A stretch of 64,000 nucleotides of DNA from Helicobacter cetorum (GTDB lineage: Bacteria; Campylobacterota; Campylobacteria; Campylobacterales; DZAY01), in the NCBI GenBank assembly GCA_022729735.1, contig DZAY01000005.1:1-64000 (forward strand). The letters run 5' to 3'. Shown piece by piece: positions 16,343 to 24,506 of this stretch. How positions within the stretch are numbered: position 1 is the first letter of the stretch; each line of letters begins with the position of its first letter. The position numbers and the translations under genes were made by a program. The notes below the pieces were generated by a model that searched no databases, was not told the DNA's origin, and saw only the letters and a list, made by a program, of their open reading frames with translations.

Positions 16343-18266
16343 ATGTCGTTTGCTAATATGGGAATAAAAAAACAGCTAACAACACTTGTTGGAGTTGCTG
16401 TTGTTGGTTTAATTTTGGTTGTAATTGTAAGTGTTATACAGATGAAAACAATATTTGAAAAAGCTAATTTTAATACAGTTAATGTCATTCCAAGTATGTC
16501 AGTTCTTAATAATGTAACTGATAATGTTGGTAAAATGCGAATTAGAGTATTAAGACATATGATGATTGATGATGTTGCTATAAAAATAAAACTTGAAAGT
16601 GAAGTTAAAGAGTTTCAATCAGAAATTGATAAAGAGTTTAAAAAGTATGACACTAGTATGATTTTTGATGATGAAGATAGACGACTATTAGCAAACAATA
16701 TTACGATACTTAATGAATATATAGATTTAGCAAAAAAGATAATGGAGTTATCAAGACAAAATAAAAAAGAAGAGATGGAAATAGTATATGAGGCAATTCA
16801 ACCAGTAGCAAGTAAATTAGCAAGAGCAATTGCTGACCACTATGAATATAATGATAGAATGGCAAAAAAGATGTCAGAAGAAGCAAACCAAGCAGAAAAT
16901 AGTGCTATGATTATGGAGCTTGTAATATCACTAATTATCGCTATTTTGGTAATTGTAATAGGTATTTATGTAGTTCAAAATATCATAAAATCAGTTAATG
17001 AAGTTTTGAATGTTGCAAATAGAATTGCAGAAGGTGATATGTCTGCTAAACTTGTAGTTGATAGAAATGATGAGATTGGTCAATTAAAAAGTGCAATGAT
17101 TAGTATGCTAAATACTGTAAAAACTGTGCAAATAGAGATTAATAAATTAATAGAGTCTGCTAAAAATGGTGAGCTTTCTGCAAAAGCAAATGCTGAAGGT
17201 TTAAAGGGTGAGTGGAAGAGTCAAATTGATGGAATTAATTTAATGCTTGATACTTATATATAGTGCTGTTGTAAAAGATGGAGTAAGTGCATTAATAAAA
17301 CTATCAGATGGTGATTTAACAACAAGAATAAATCGTGATTACAAAGGTGATTATGATGTATTTAAACAGTCTGTAAATAAACTTTCAGAGCGATTACAAA
17401 ATATTGTGCTTGAAATACTTAGCTCAAGTAACCAAATAGCTGGAGCAAGTGAGCAAGTAAGTGGAACTGCTCAAAGTTTATCAAATGGTGCAACAGAGAT
17501 GGCAAGTAATTTAGAAGAGACTACAAGTGCGATAGAAGAAATGACAGGCTCAATAAATCAAAATGCTCAAAATGCAAGAACTACAAATGAGTTAGCAACA
17601 AAAGCAAGTATAATGGCTGAAGATGGTGGAAGAGCAGTAAATCAAACAGTAGATGCTATGAAAGAGATTGCTGCAAAAATTGGAATAGTTGGAGATATTG
17701 CATATCAAACAAATTTATTGGCATTAAATGCAGCAATAGAAGCAGCAAGAGCTGGGGAACACGGTAAAGGATTTGCTGTTGTAGCTGCTGAAGTTAGAAA
17801 ACTTGCCGTTAGAAGTCAATCAGCAGCACAAGAGATAAAAACAATTACAGCAAATAGTGTGCAAGTATCAGAAAAAGCTGGTGAATTACTAAAAGAGATG
17901 GTTCCACAAATCAAGAAAACAGCAGATTTAATTCAAGAAATCGCATCAGCAAGTTCTGAACAAGATAGTGGAATTATGCAAATAAATACAGCAATGTCTC
18001 AATTAGACCAAGTAACACAACAAAATGCTGCTGGAAGTGAAGAGTTAGCAAGTGCATCAGAAGAAATGAGCGCTCAAGCACAACAGTTACTACAAATGAT
18101 GGAATTTTTCAAGGTAGATGATGGAAGTATGAGTAAAAAAAATAGATATGTTTCACCAAATGAAAACAGAAATACATCTAAAAATGTTGCTCCAAAAGCA
18201 ATACCTAACAATACCCATTTTGCAAAATCGATACCAATTGATAAACATGGATTTGAAAAGTTTTGA
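16343..18266 (+). pseudogene. Methyl-accepting chemotaxis receptor, split by a frameshift
   Basis: Two overlapping ORFs (306 and 339 aa) make one receptor of about 640 residues. The first holds TM1 (about 15-32), a helical four-helix-bundle-type sensor domain, TM2 (about 193-212) and a HAMP domain. The second continues with a HAMP-like segment ([19 protein letters not shown]) and the signalling hairpin with tip [21 protein letters not shown]. The break is near 17251-17256: removing one T from GATACTTATATATAG joins LMLDT directly to [19 protein letters not shown] precedes the ATG. No C-terminal CheR-tethering pentapeptide is visible. It is the only receptor in the operon. Either a recent inactivation or a sequencing error. 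Confidence 0.9.
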
Positions 18267-18287
18267 TAAAAATAATTAGGAAAACTT

Positions 18288-18803
18288 ATGGATGATGAGA
18301 TAAATATGATAGAAGGTGCTGTAAATGAGCAGTATCAGCACCTAACATTTACCGTTCAAGAAGAGATATTTGCTATTAGTGTTTTGAATATAAAAGAGGT
18401 TATTGAATACTCTACAATTACAAGAGTTCCTCAAATGCCAACTTTTATTGTTGGAGTTACAAACATCAGAGGAAATGTAATTGCTGTGATGGATTTATCT
18501 AATAGACTATCTTTGGGGCATACATCAAAAGATAAAAAAACTTGCATAATAGTAGAAACTCATGATGATAGTGATAGTTTTGAAATAGGATTAATTGTTG
18601 ATAGTATTGACCAAGTTTATACACTTCCACCAGATATAGTAGAAGAGTCTCCAGAATTTGGTGCAAGAGTTAGAAAAGAGTTTATTAAATGTATGGCAAA
18701 AATTGGGAATGGGTTTGTATCGGTATTAGATTTATCCACACTATTAAATGTGAGCGAACTCTCAAAAAATAGTAAATTTGTAAAATCAACTAAGGAAAGC
18801 TAA
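18288..18803 (+). CDS. cheW: Chemotaxis coupling protein CheW
   Basis: CheW bridges receptors and CheA. The 171-residue protein shows the typical CheW fold sequence: LTFTVQEEIFAISVLNIKEV, then VPQMPTFIVGVTNIRGNVIAVMDLS and EIGLIVDSIDQV. SD AGGAAA precedes the ATG, and the stop overlaps the cheV start (TAATG). It is slightly longer than a minimal CheW because of extra residues at both ends. It would couple the operon's own receptor to CheA. Confidence 0.94.
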   Translation: MDDEINMIEGAVNEQYQHLTFTVQEEIFAISVLNIKEVIEYSTITRVPQMPTFIVGVTNIRGNVIAVMDLSNRLSLGHTSKDKKTCIIVETHDDSDSFEIGLIVDSIDQVYTLPPDIVEESPEFGARVRKEFIKCMAKIGNGFVSVLDLSTLLNVSELSKNSKFVKSTKES

Positions 18804-19747
18804 TGCAAGAGTCACAAAAAGAGTTAAATCAGCCATTAGTAAATTATGAAGAAGATGATGATTTAATTGGATTAATCACAAGTAATGCAGATGCGAGTGG
18901 GCAGTATGTAATTTTTAGAAATGCTAAAGATAAACTTTATGCAATTAATGTAGCAAAAGTTGAAGAGTTAATCGCATGTAGTGAAATAGATATTTCAGAG
19001 AGTTCAAATAAAAACTCTCTTATCTTTGGTGTTGCAAAGGTTAGAGGAAATGTAATTCCTATCATAATTTTTGATAAATGGTTAGGTGATTATGATAATA
19101 GTTGCGAATATGAGCTTGTTATGATTTGTCAATATGGTGGTGAGCGATTAGGAATTATTATAAAAAATGTGCTTGGAATTTTGAGTATTGATAGCAAAAC
19201 TATGATTGATAACTCTGATAAAGATGATAAAACCAGCTTTATTACAGAAATTACACTTGGTGGAGTTCGTGGATTATGTTTTGTATTTGATTCTGATAAG
19301 CTACTTTTGGAAGTTTTTCCAAAAATCGAACAAAATGAGAGTGCTAAAAAAGATAATTTAACCATGAATAGAAAATTAAAAGGCAAACTTTTATCAGCTG
19401 ATGATAGTATGGTAATACGAACTGCTTTAGGAAATGTTTATGATAAGCTTGGAATTGATTATGAGATGTTTAAAGATGGTGCTCTACTTTTAAAAAGACT
19501 CTTTGAACTACCACCTGAAACTGTATCAATAATTGTTACAGACCTTGAAATGCCTGTTATGGATGGAATAAAACTAATTGAAGCCATCAAAGAAAACTCA
19601 ATTTATAGTGATATTCCAATAGTTGTAAATACAAATATGGCAAATGGAAGTGTATCTGAAAAGTGTTATGGACTTGGTGTGAATTATATTATTTCAAAAT
19701 TAGATGTTGAAGAGTTAAGCAATACTATAAAAAAATATGCAAGATAA
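18803..19747 (+). CDS. cheV: CheV: CheW-receiver fusion coupling protein
   Basis: A 314-residue protein with an N-terminal CheW-like domain (about 30-175, including FGVAKVRGNVIPIIIFDKW) and a C-terminal receiver (about 192-314) with ADDSMVIR, phospho-acceptor in VTDLEMPVMDG and the conserved lysine in IISKLD. CheV proteins act as phosphorylation-tunable couplers or phosphate sinks. The start overlaps the cheW stop and the end overlaps cheR by 11 bases. It is the second coupler for the single receptor in this operon. Confidence 0.92.
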   Translation: MQESQKELNQPLVNYEEDDDLIGLITSNADASGQYVIFRNAKDKLYAINVAKVEELIACSEIDISESSNKNSLIFGVAKVRGNVIPIIIFDKWLGDYDNSCEYELVMICQYGGERLGIIIKNVLGILSIDSKTMIDNSDKDDKTSFITEITLGGVRGLCFVFDSDKLLLEVFPKIEQNESAKKDNLTMNRKLKGKLLSADDSMVIRTALGNVYDKLGIDYEMFKDGALLLKRLFELPPETVSIIVTDLEMPVMDGIKLIEAIKENSIYSDIPIVVNTNMANGSVSEKCYGLGVNYIISKLDVEELSNTIKKYAR

Positions 19748-20564
19748 TATGAAAAATATTCTATTAACTACCAAAGAGTTTGAACTTTTTAAAGAGTTAA
19801 TCCATACTCTAACTGGCATTCATATGAAACCTGAAAAGAGGGTTTTAATAGAGAGCCGACTTGCAAAACGGATTAGACATTTTGAGTTAAATAGTTATAG
19901 AGAATATTATGATTTTATTTTGCAAGATAGCAAAGAACAACAAAATTTTATAGATATAATAACAACTAATGAGACAAGTTTTTTTAGAGAAGCTCACCAT
20001 TTTGAATTTTTAAAAAGTGAAGTTTTACCAACTAAAAACTCTATGGTTAGAATTTGGAGTGCTGCTTGTAGTATTGGTGCTGAAGCATATAGTGCTGGTA
20101 TGATTTGTGATGAATATTTATCAACACGAAATATTAAGTTTGAAATATTATGCACTGATATAAATATAGATGTGATAAAAACTGCACAAATGGGACTTTT
20201 CCCATCAAAATTTGCATCTCAAATTCCTCAAAAATATCTTAAAAGATATTGCTTAAAAGGCAAAGGAGATTATGCAGGAAGTTTTGTAATTACTAATGAG
20301 TTAAAATCAAACTATCTATTTAAAAGAGCAAATTTGCTTGAGCCATTAAGCAGTGAGTTTGGTGAATTTGATGTAATATTTTTACGAAACATGTTAATCT
20401 ATTTTGATACTTTGGAAAAAAAAGTAATTGTTGATAATGTTGTATCTAAACTAAAAAAAGGTGGTTATCTATTTATTGGACACTCTGAAAGTTTGAAAAA
20501 TATCACAAGCTGTGTCGAACAAGTAAAACCAACAATATATATAAAAGGAGTTTGTTGTGGCTAA
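19737..20564 (+). CDS. cheR: Chemoreceptor glutamate methyltransferase CheR
   Basis: CheR uses S-adenosylmethionine to methylate receptor glutamates during adaptation. The N-terminal helical domain (FELFKELIHTLTGIHMKPEKR) and the SAM-binding Rossmann domain with VRIWSAACSIGAEAYS, TNETSFFRE and ILCTDINIDVI are clear; VIFLRNMLIYFD is the late motif. The usual G.STGEEPYS loop reads A.SIGAEAYS, a mild departure that keeps the second glutamate. The start at 19737 overlaps cheV; an in-frame ATG at 19749 is an alternative. Paired with cheB and cheD downstream, giving a full adaptation set. Confidence 0.94.
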   Translation: MQDNMKNILLTTKEFELFKELIHTLTGIHMKPEKRVLIESRLAKRIRHFELNSYREYYDFILQDSKEQQNFIDIITTNETSFFREAHHFEFLKSEVLPTKNSMVRIWSAACSIGAEAYSAGMICDEYLSTRNIKFEILCTDINIDVIKTAQMGLFPSKFASQIPQKYLKRYCLKGKGDYAGSFVITNELKSNYLFKRANLLEPLSSEFGEFDVIFLRNMLIYFDTLEKKVIVDNVVSKLKKGGYLFIGHSESLKNITSCVEQVKPTIYIKGVCCG

Positions 20565-20967
20565 AAAAGTTATATTTTTAGATGATAGTAGGTCGGTATT
20601 AAAAACTATTTCATACTCTATTTCTGAATTGGTAGAAAATGGTGTTATTGAAATTGCAATGATTGAAGATAGTGAAGCTTTTGCTAATGGTTTAAAAGAT
20701 AACTCAATTGAGTTTGATATTTTATTTTGTGATATAAATATGCCAAATATTAGTGGTTATGATATTACAAAAATTGCAAGAAGCATAGACAAATATAAAA
20801 CTAAAATGATTATAGCTTTGACTACTGAAATAAGTGAAGAGAGTAAAAGGCTTGGAAAAGAAGCTGGTTTTAATGGTTGGATTACAAAAATTAGCTCTCC
20901 TGAAGTTATGAAAAGCACAATCACAAATACAATTAAAGCTATCAATGCAAAAGAGGCAAAACAGTGA
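20557..20967 (+). CDS. CheY-like single-domain response regulator (second copy)
   Basis: A 136-residue receiver domain with FLDDSRSVLK, phospho-acceptor in ILFCDINMPNISG and the switch residue and lysine in ALTTE and WITKI. GTG start with AAGGAG upstream, overlapping the cheR end by eight bases; its stop overlaps the next gene's GTG. It diverges clearly from the first CheY of the operon. Its place directly before the degenerate kinase suggests the two might interact (inference), but it could equally be a phosphate sink for CheA. Confidence 0.9.
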   Translation: MAKKVIFLDDSRSVLKTISYSISELVENGVIEIAMIEDSEAFANGLKDNSIEFDILFCDINMPNISGYDITKIARSIDKYKTKMIIALTTEISEESKRLGKEAGFNGWITKISSPEVMKSTITNTIKAINAKEAKQ

Positions 20968-21794
20968 TAGAGAAAAACTATACAAAAATTTTGAATAAAA
21001 ACTATACTAATGATTGCTTTGCGCAGATTGAAAAACTGAATGCAAAATTAATAGAATCTGAAAAATCAAGAACAAGATTTTTATCAATTTTGCGAAATGA
21101 GCTTGATAATCCTTTGGTTGCTATGGTATCTCTATTAAGTCAATTGGCAAAAAAATTTCAAAATAAAAATGATGAAGATTATGAAATTTTACATTTAGTT
21201 CATATGGATGCACTAAAACTAAATTTTCAACTCTCAAATATTATTGCTATGGCATCAGTTGAAACTGGTGTTTTAGAAAAAAACACAACAGCATTTAATA
21301 TAAATTCTATGTTAATTGATATTGATATAGCATTAAGTCATGTTGTTGAAAAAAAAGATATAAAAGTAAATAAAAGTATATCTTCTCTAAATGATGGGGA
21401 AGTTTTTAATGATAGAGATAAGATTTATATAATTTTAATAAATATTATTGCAAATGCTTATGAATATAGCAAACCAAATACAGCAGTAAATATTTCTATT
21501 AAAGAGAGTGAAAATAGATTAATATTTTCTGTAAGTAATATTGGTGAAGAGATAAAAGATGAGGGTGCAATATTTGATGCTTTTTATCAACAAAAGCAAG
21601 GTTTTGGCAGAGCTCATCAAGGACTTGGAATTGGATTATCTATTACAAGTGCATTTGTAGATTTTTTGGGTGGGAATATTAGTGTAACAAGAGATGGTGA
21701 ATATAATATATTTACTATTGATATTCCTACATTTTCATCAAATGGCGAAGTATCATTTTATGGCGAACTTGATTCATTTATGTTTGATAACTAA
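20964..21794 (+). CDS. Histidine-kinase-like protein lacking the phospho-accepting histidine
   Basis: A 276-residue cytoplasmic protein built as a HisKA-type helical region (about 30-105) plus HATPase domain (about 135-255: ANAYEYSKPN as N box, GLGIGLSI as G2 box). In the H box the usual S-H-E-L-R-T-P-L reads RNELDNPL, so N45 stands where the phosphorylated histidine should be. The G1 box reads VSNIGEEI, a variant also seen in active kinases. No membrane or PAS domain. It lies between a CheY-like gene and cheD, overlapping the former, so it belongs to the chemosensory operon. It may be a phosphatase, a scaffold, or a partner kinase; autophosphorylation at the normal site is not possible as read. 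Confidence 0.8.
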   Translation: MIEKNYTKILNKNYTNDCFAQIEKLNAKLIESEKSRTRFLSILRNELDNPLVAMVSLLSQLAKKFQNKNDEDYEILHLVHMDALKLNFQLSNIIAMASVETGVLEKNTTAFNINSMLIDIDIALSHVVEKKDIKVNKSISSLNDGEVFNDRDKIYIILINIIANAYEYSKPNTAVNISIKESENRLIFSVSNIGEEIKDEGAIFDAFYQQKQGFGRAHQGLGIGLSITSAFVDFLGGNISVTRDGEYNIFTIDIPTFSSNGEVSFYGELDSFMFDN

Positions 21795-21796
21795 TA

Positions 21797-22258
21797 ATGG
21801 AACAAAAAATTATCTATTCTGAACAGCTATATGTAGCTGTAAATAAGACAGAAATAGTAACGGTTTTAGGTAGTTGTGTTGCTGTTTGTCTATTTTGCAC
21901 AAAAACAAAAATAGGTGGAATGAACCATTATCTTTTACCATTTTGGAATGGAAACGGCTTGAAAAGTTTGAAATATGGAAATATATCAACGGAAAGATTG
22001 ATTGAAGGAATGTTAGCTGAAGGTGCAGAGTTAAGACGAATTGAGGCAAAAATTTTTGGTGGAGCTGTTTTAAATATAAATGAAGAGCTATCAGTTGGCT
22101 CTCGAAATGTCCAAATTGCTATGAAAATTTTAAATGATTATAGAATTCCAATTGTTGCATCTGATATTGGAGGAAACAGAGGTAGAAAAATAATTTTTAG
22201 TAATGAAGATGGTAGTGCATATCTAAAATATAGCTCAAATAGTATTGAGAAAAAATGA
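21797..22258 (+). CDS. cheD: Chemoreceptor glutamine deamidase CheD
   Basis: CheD deamidates receptor glutamines and, in some species, binds CheC or CheY. The 153-residue protein carries the catalytic cysteine in VLGSCVAVCLF, the histidine in GGMNHYLLP and the late FGGAVL and GNRGRKIIF patterns of the family. It starts two bases after the kinase-like gene and its stop overlaps the cheB start (ATGA). There is no cheC in the window. With the operon receptor frameshifted, its substrate here may be receptors encoded elsewhere. Confidence 0.93.
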   Translation: MEQKIIYSEQLYVAVNKTEIVTVLGSCVAVCLFCTKTKIGGMNHYLLPFWNGNGLKSLKYGNISTERLIEGMLAEGAELRRIEAKIFGGAVLNINEELSVGSRNVQIAMKILNDYRIPIVASDIGGNRGRKIIFSNEDGSAYLKYSSNSIEKK

Positions 22259-23322
22259 TAAATCTTTTTATAATAGATGATAGTGCAACAGCAAGAATTG
22301 CAATAGCAAATATAGTAGAAAAAGAGCCTGACATAACACTTTTAGGTGTTGCACCAGACCCTATTTTTGCACTTGAAAAGTTTAAAAAAAAGGGTTGGCC
22401 AGATGTTATAATTCTTGATATTGAAATGCCACGAATGGATGGAATTGCTTTTTTAAAAAAGTTAATGATAATTCATCCAATTCCTGTAATTATTTGTAGC
22501 TCTGTTGTCCAACATGGCTCACCAAAATCTATTAAAGCTATGAGTCTTGGTGCGGTTGATATTGTAATAAAACCTACATATCAAATTAAAGATTTTTTTG
22601 AAGAGAAGAGAGAAGATTTTTTACAAACGATTAGAGCTGCTTCAAAATCAAAACTAAAAAATATCTCAAAAACAGAAATTTTCATAAATCAAGTCGAAGA
22701 AAAAATGAGTGCTGATGTTATAATTCCAGCAATAAATAAAAGTATCAATTATAATTTAGAAGAAAAATATGTAGCTATTGGTAGTAGCACAGGAGGGGTT
22801 CAAATTTTAGAAGCTATTATTACAAAACTTCCAAAAATGAGTGTTCCAATTTTGATAGTTCAACATATGCCAGAAGGTTTCACTTCTGCTTTTACAAATA
22901 GATTAAATAGACTTAGTAAATTACATGTAAAAGAGGCTGTAAGTGGTGATAAATTGACAAAAGGCTCTGTTTATATTGCTCGTGGTGGAGTTCATATGAT
23001 GATAAAAAATCGTGGAAATGGATTGTTTATTGAAATAAAAGATGGACCAAAAGTTTCAAGACATAAACCAAGTGTTGATGTATTATTTCGCTCGTGTGCA
23101 AATGAATCTCCACAAAATTGTGTAGCATTTATATTAACTGGAATGGGAGATGATGGAGCAATGGGAATGAAAGAATTATTTGATAAAGGTGCAACTACTT
23201 ATGCACAAGATGAAAAAAGCTCAATAGTATATGGAATGCCAAAAGAAGCAGTTATGCTTGGTGGAGTAAAAAAGTCTGTAAATATAGAAGAGATAGTTGG
23301 ATTAATTACAAATTTAAATTGA
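22255..23322 (+). CDS. cheB: Chemoreceptor methylesterase CheB
   Basis: CheB removes methyl groups from receptors when its receiver is phosphorylated by CheA. The 355-residue protein has the receiver (IDDSATARI, ILDIEMPRMDG, about 1-115), a linker, and the esterase domain with GSSTGGVQIL, VQHMPEGFT and LTGMGDDGAMG marking the catalytic Ser-His-Asp set. ATG overlaps the cheD stop. Full length and intact, which argues that the operon remains functional despite the frameshift in its receptor. Confidence 0.96.
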   Translation: MINLFIIDDSATARIAIANIVEKEPDITLLGVAPDPIFALEKFKKKGWPDVIILDIEMPRMDGIAFLKKLMIIHPIPVIICSSVVQHGSPKSIKAMSLGAVDIVIKPTYQIKDFFEEKREDFLQTIRAASKSKLKNISKTEIFINQVEEKMSADVIIPAINKSINYNLEEKYVAIGSSTGGVQILEAIITKLPKMSVPILIVQHMPEGFTSAFTNRLNRLSKLHVKEAVSGDKLTKGSVYIARGGVHMMIKNRGNGLFIEIKDGPKVSRHKPSVDVLFRSCANESPQNCVAFILTGMGDDGAMGMKELFDKGATTYAQDEKSSIVYGMPKEAVMLGGVKKSVNIEEIVGLITNLN

Positions 23323-23334
23323 TAAAGGAAAATC

Positions 23335-24351
23335 ATGACACTTGCAGAAATAAAACCATTTACAAAAGATTTATCACTTTTAATCGTTGAAGATGAAGAG
23401 ACTATTAGAAAGTCTTTGGTAGATATATTTTCAATGGTATTTGCATATGTCGGAGAAGCATCTAATGGAGCTGATGGACTTAAACTTTTTTTTGATAGCG
23501 AGAAGAGTTTTGATATAATATTTACTGATATAGGTATGCCAAATATGAGTGGCATTGAGATGATAAAAGAGATTAGAAAAAAAAATTCGCTTGTACCAAT
23601 TATTGTCTTATCTGCATTAAACGATTCAAATCTTTTAATAGAGCTTATTAATATTGGTGTTGATAGCTTTATAACAAAACCATTTACACCACATAGCAAT
23701 TTGAATATGATATATAGATTGGCATCAAGAGTTAGTGATGCTAAATTAATAGATTGTTATATAAAAAAAATAGAAGAGCAAAATATAGCACTTATGCAAA
23801 AAGATAGCGAATTAAATAAATATAATAATAAGATAAAAGAGCAAACTATTGAAACTACTCAAGAAGAGATAAAATATGAGCCAAAACAAGAGATAGATAA
23901 TTCAGATTATTATGATAATTTACCTGATGATGATAGAACAGAGTTAATAGAGTTAGTTGAAGAGCTTGAAGGATATGTGCTTTTATCATTTCAAAATGGT
24001 GTTATAAATGATATTTATATTGACCATTTAGCTCTTAGTTTTTATAAATTTGGACATATTCTATTTAGATTTCCGATATTTACAAATCTTGGCTCAGCTA
24101 TATTCAATCTTTCAACAACTATTAATGAATATAAGAGTGAGTTTGTAAATAAACAAGATTTTATACTCCCATTTTTAGAAAATTTAATTTTTGTTTTGAG
24201 TAAATATGTAGAAGATGTATGGAAAAAACCAGCAAAAAATCCAAACTTTTATGATGCTTCAATTATAAATGATATTGAAACATTTTTGACACTTGTTAAG
24301 GGAGAACAAGAAAACAGTGGAAACAGTGAAGATTTATTAGAGTTTTTTTAA
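23335..24351 (+). CDS. Response regulator with an unrecognised C-terminal helical domain
   Basis: The N-terminal receiver (about 10-130) has IVEDEETI, phospho-acceptor in FTDIGMPNMSG and the lysine in ITKPF. A coiled or acidic linker (about 140-195) leads to a C-terminal domain of about 140 residues (ELIELVEELEGYVLLSF onward) that I do not recognise: it is helical, has no DNA-binding helix-turn-helix, GGDEF, EAL or HD-GYP motifs. SD AAAGGA precedes the ATG. It is the last gene of the chemosensory operon and so a candidate output protein that binds another protein rather than DNA (inference). Confidence 0.75.
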   Translation: MTLAEIKPFTKDLSLLIVEDEETIRKSLVDIFSMVFAYVGEASNGADGLKLFFDSEKSFDIIFTDIGMPNMSGIEMIKEIRKKNSLVPIIVLSALNDSNLLIELINIGVDSFITKPFTPHSNLNMIYRLASRVSDAKLIDCYIKKIEEQNIALMQKDSELNKYNNKIKEQTIETTQEEIKYEPKQEIDNSDYYDNLPDDDRTELIELVEELEGYVLLSFQNGVINDIYIDHLALSFYKFGHILFRFPIFTNLGSAIFNLSTTINEYKSEFVNKQDFILPFLENLIFVLSKYVEDVWKKPAKNPNFYDASIINDIETFLTLVKGEQENSGNSEDLLEFF

Positions 24352-24386
24352 TTTGAAAAACCAAAAGTTAAAATATGGAGTTAAAA

Positions 24387-24471
24387 ATGCAAAAAGATGA
24401 AGTCATAAATAAAATTTGTTTTAGAAATGATTGAAAATATTGAAAAAATTATTAATAGACATAAATATTAA
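24387..24471 (+). pseudogene. Possible remnant of a very small gene
   Basis: GGAG followed by ATG starts MQKDEVINK, stopping after 15 codons; shifting the frame by one base near 24412 continues through LEMIENIEKIINRHKY to a stop at 24471. The good ribosome site and amphipathic helix suggest a small or formerly larger helical protein, now frameshifted. It may be chance; nothing similar is seen elsewhere in the window. Confidence 0.25.
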
Positions 24472-24506
24472 ATATAAAAATGGAATTAGATAATGAAAGG
24501 TAATTT

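Noticed and set aside
17240-17270. Programmed frameshift in the chemoreceptor
   Set aside because: No slippery heptamer with a downstream structure or stimulating Shine-Dalgarno is apparent; a plain one-base insertion or error is simpler.
20964-21794. G1-box Asp to Asn change as proof of an inactive ATP site
   Set aside because: The VxNxG form occurs in many working kinases, so only the missing histidine was used as evidence of an altered function.
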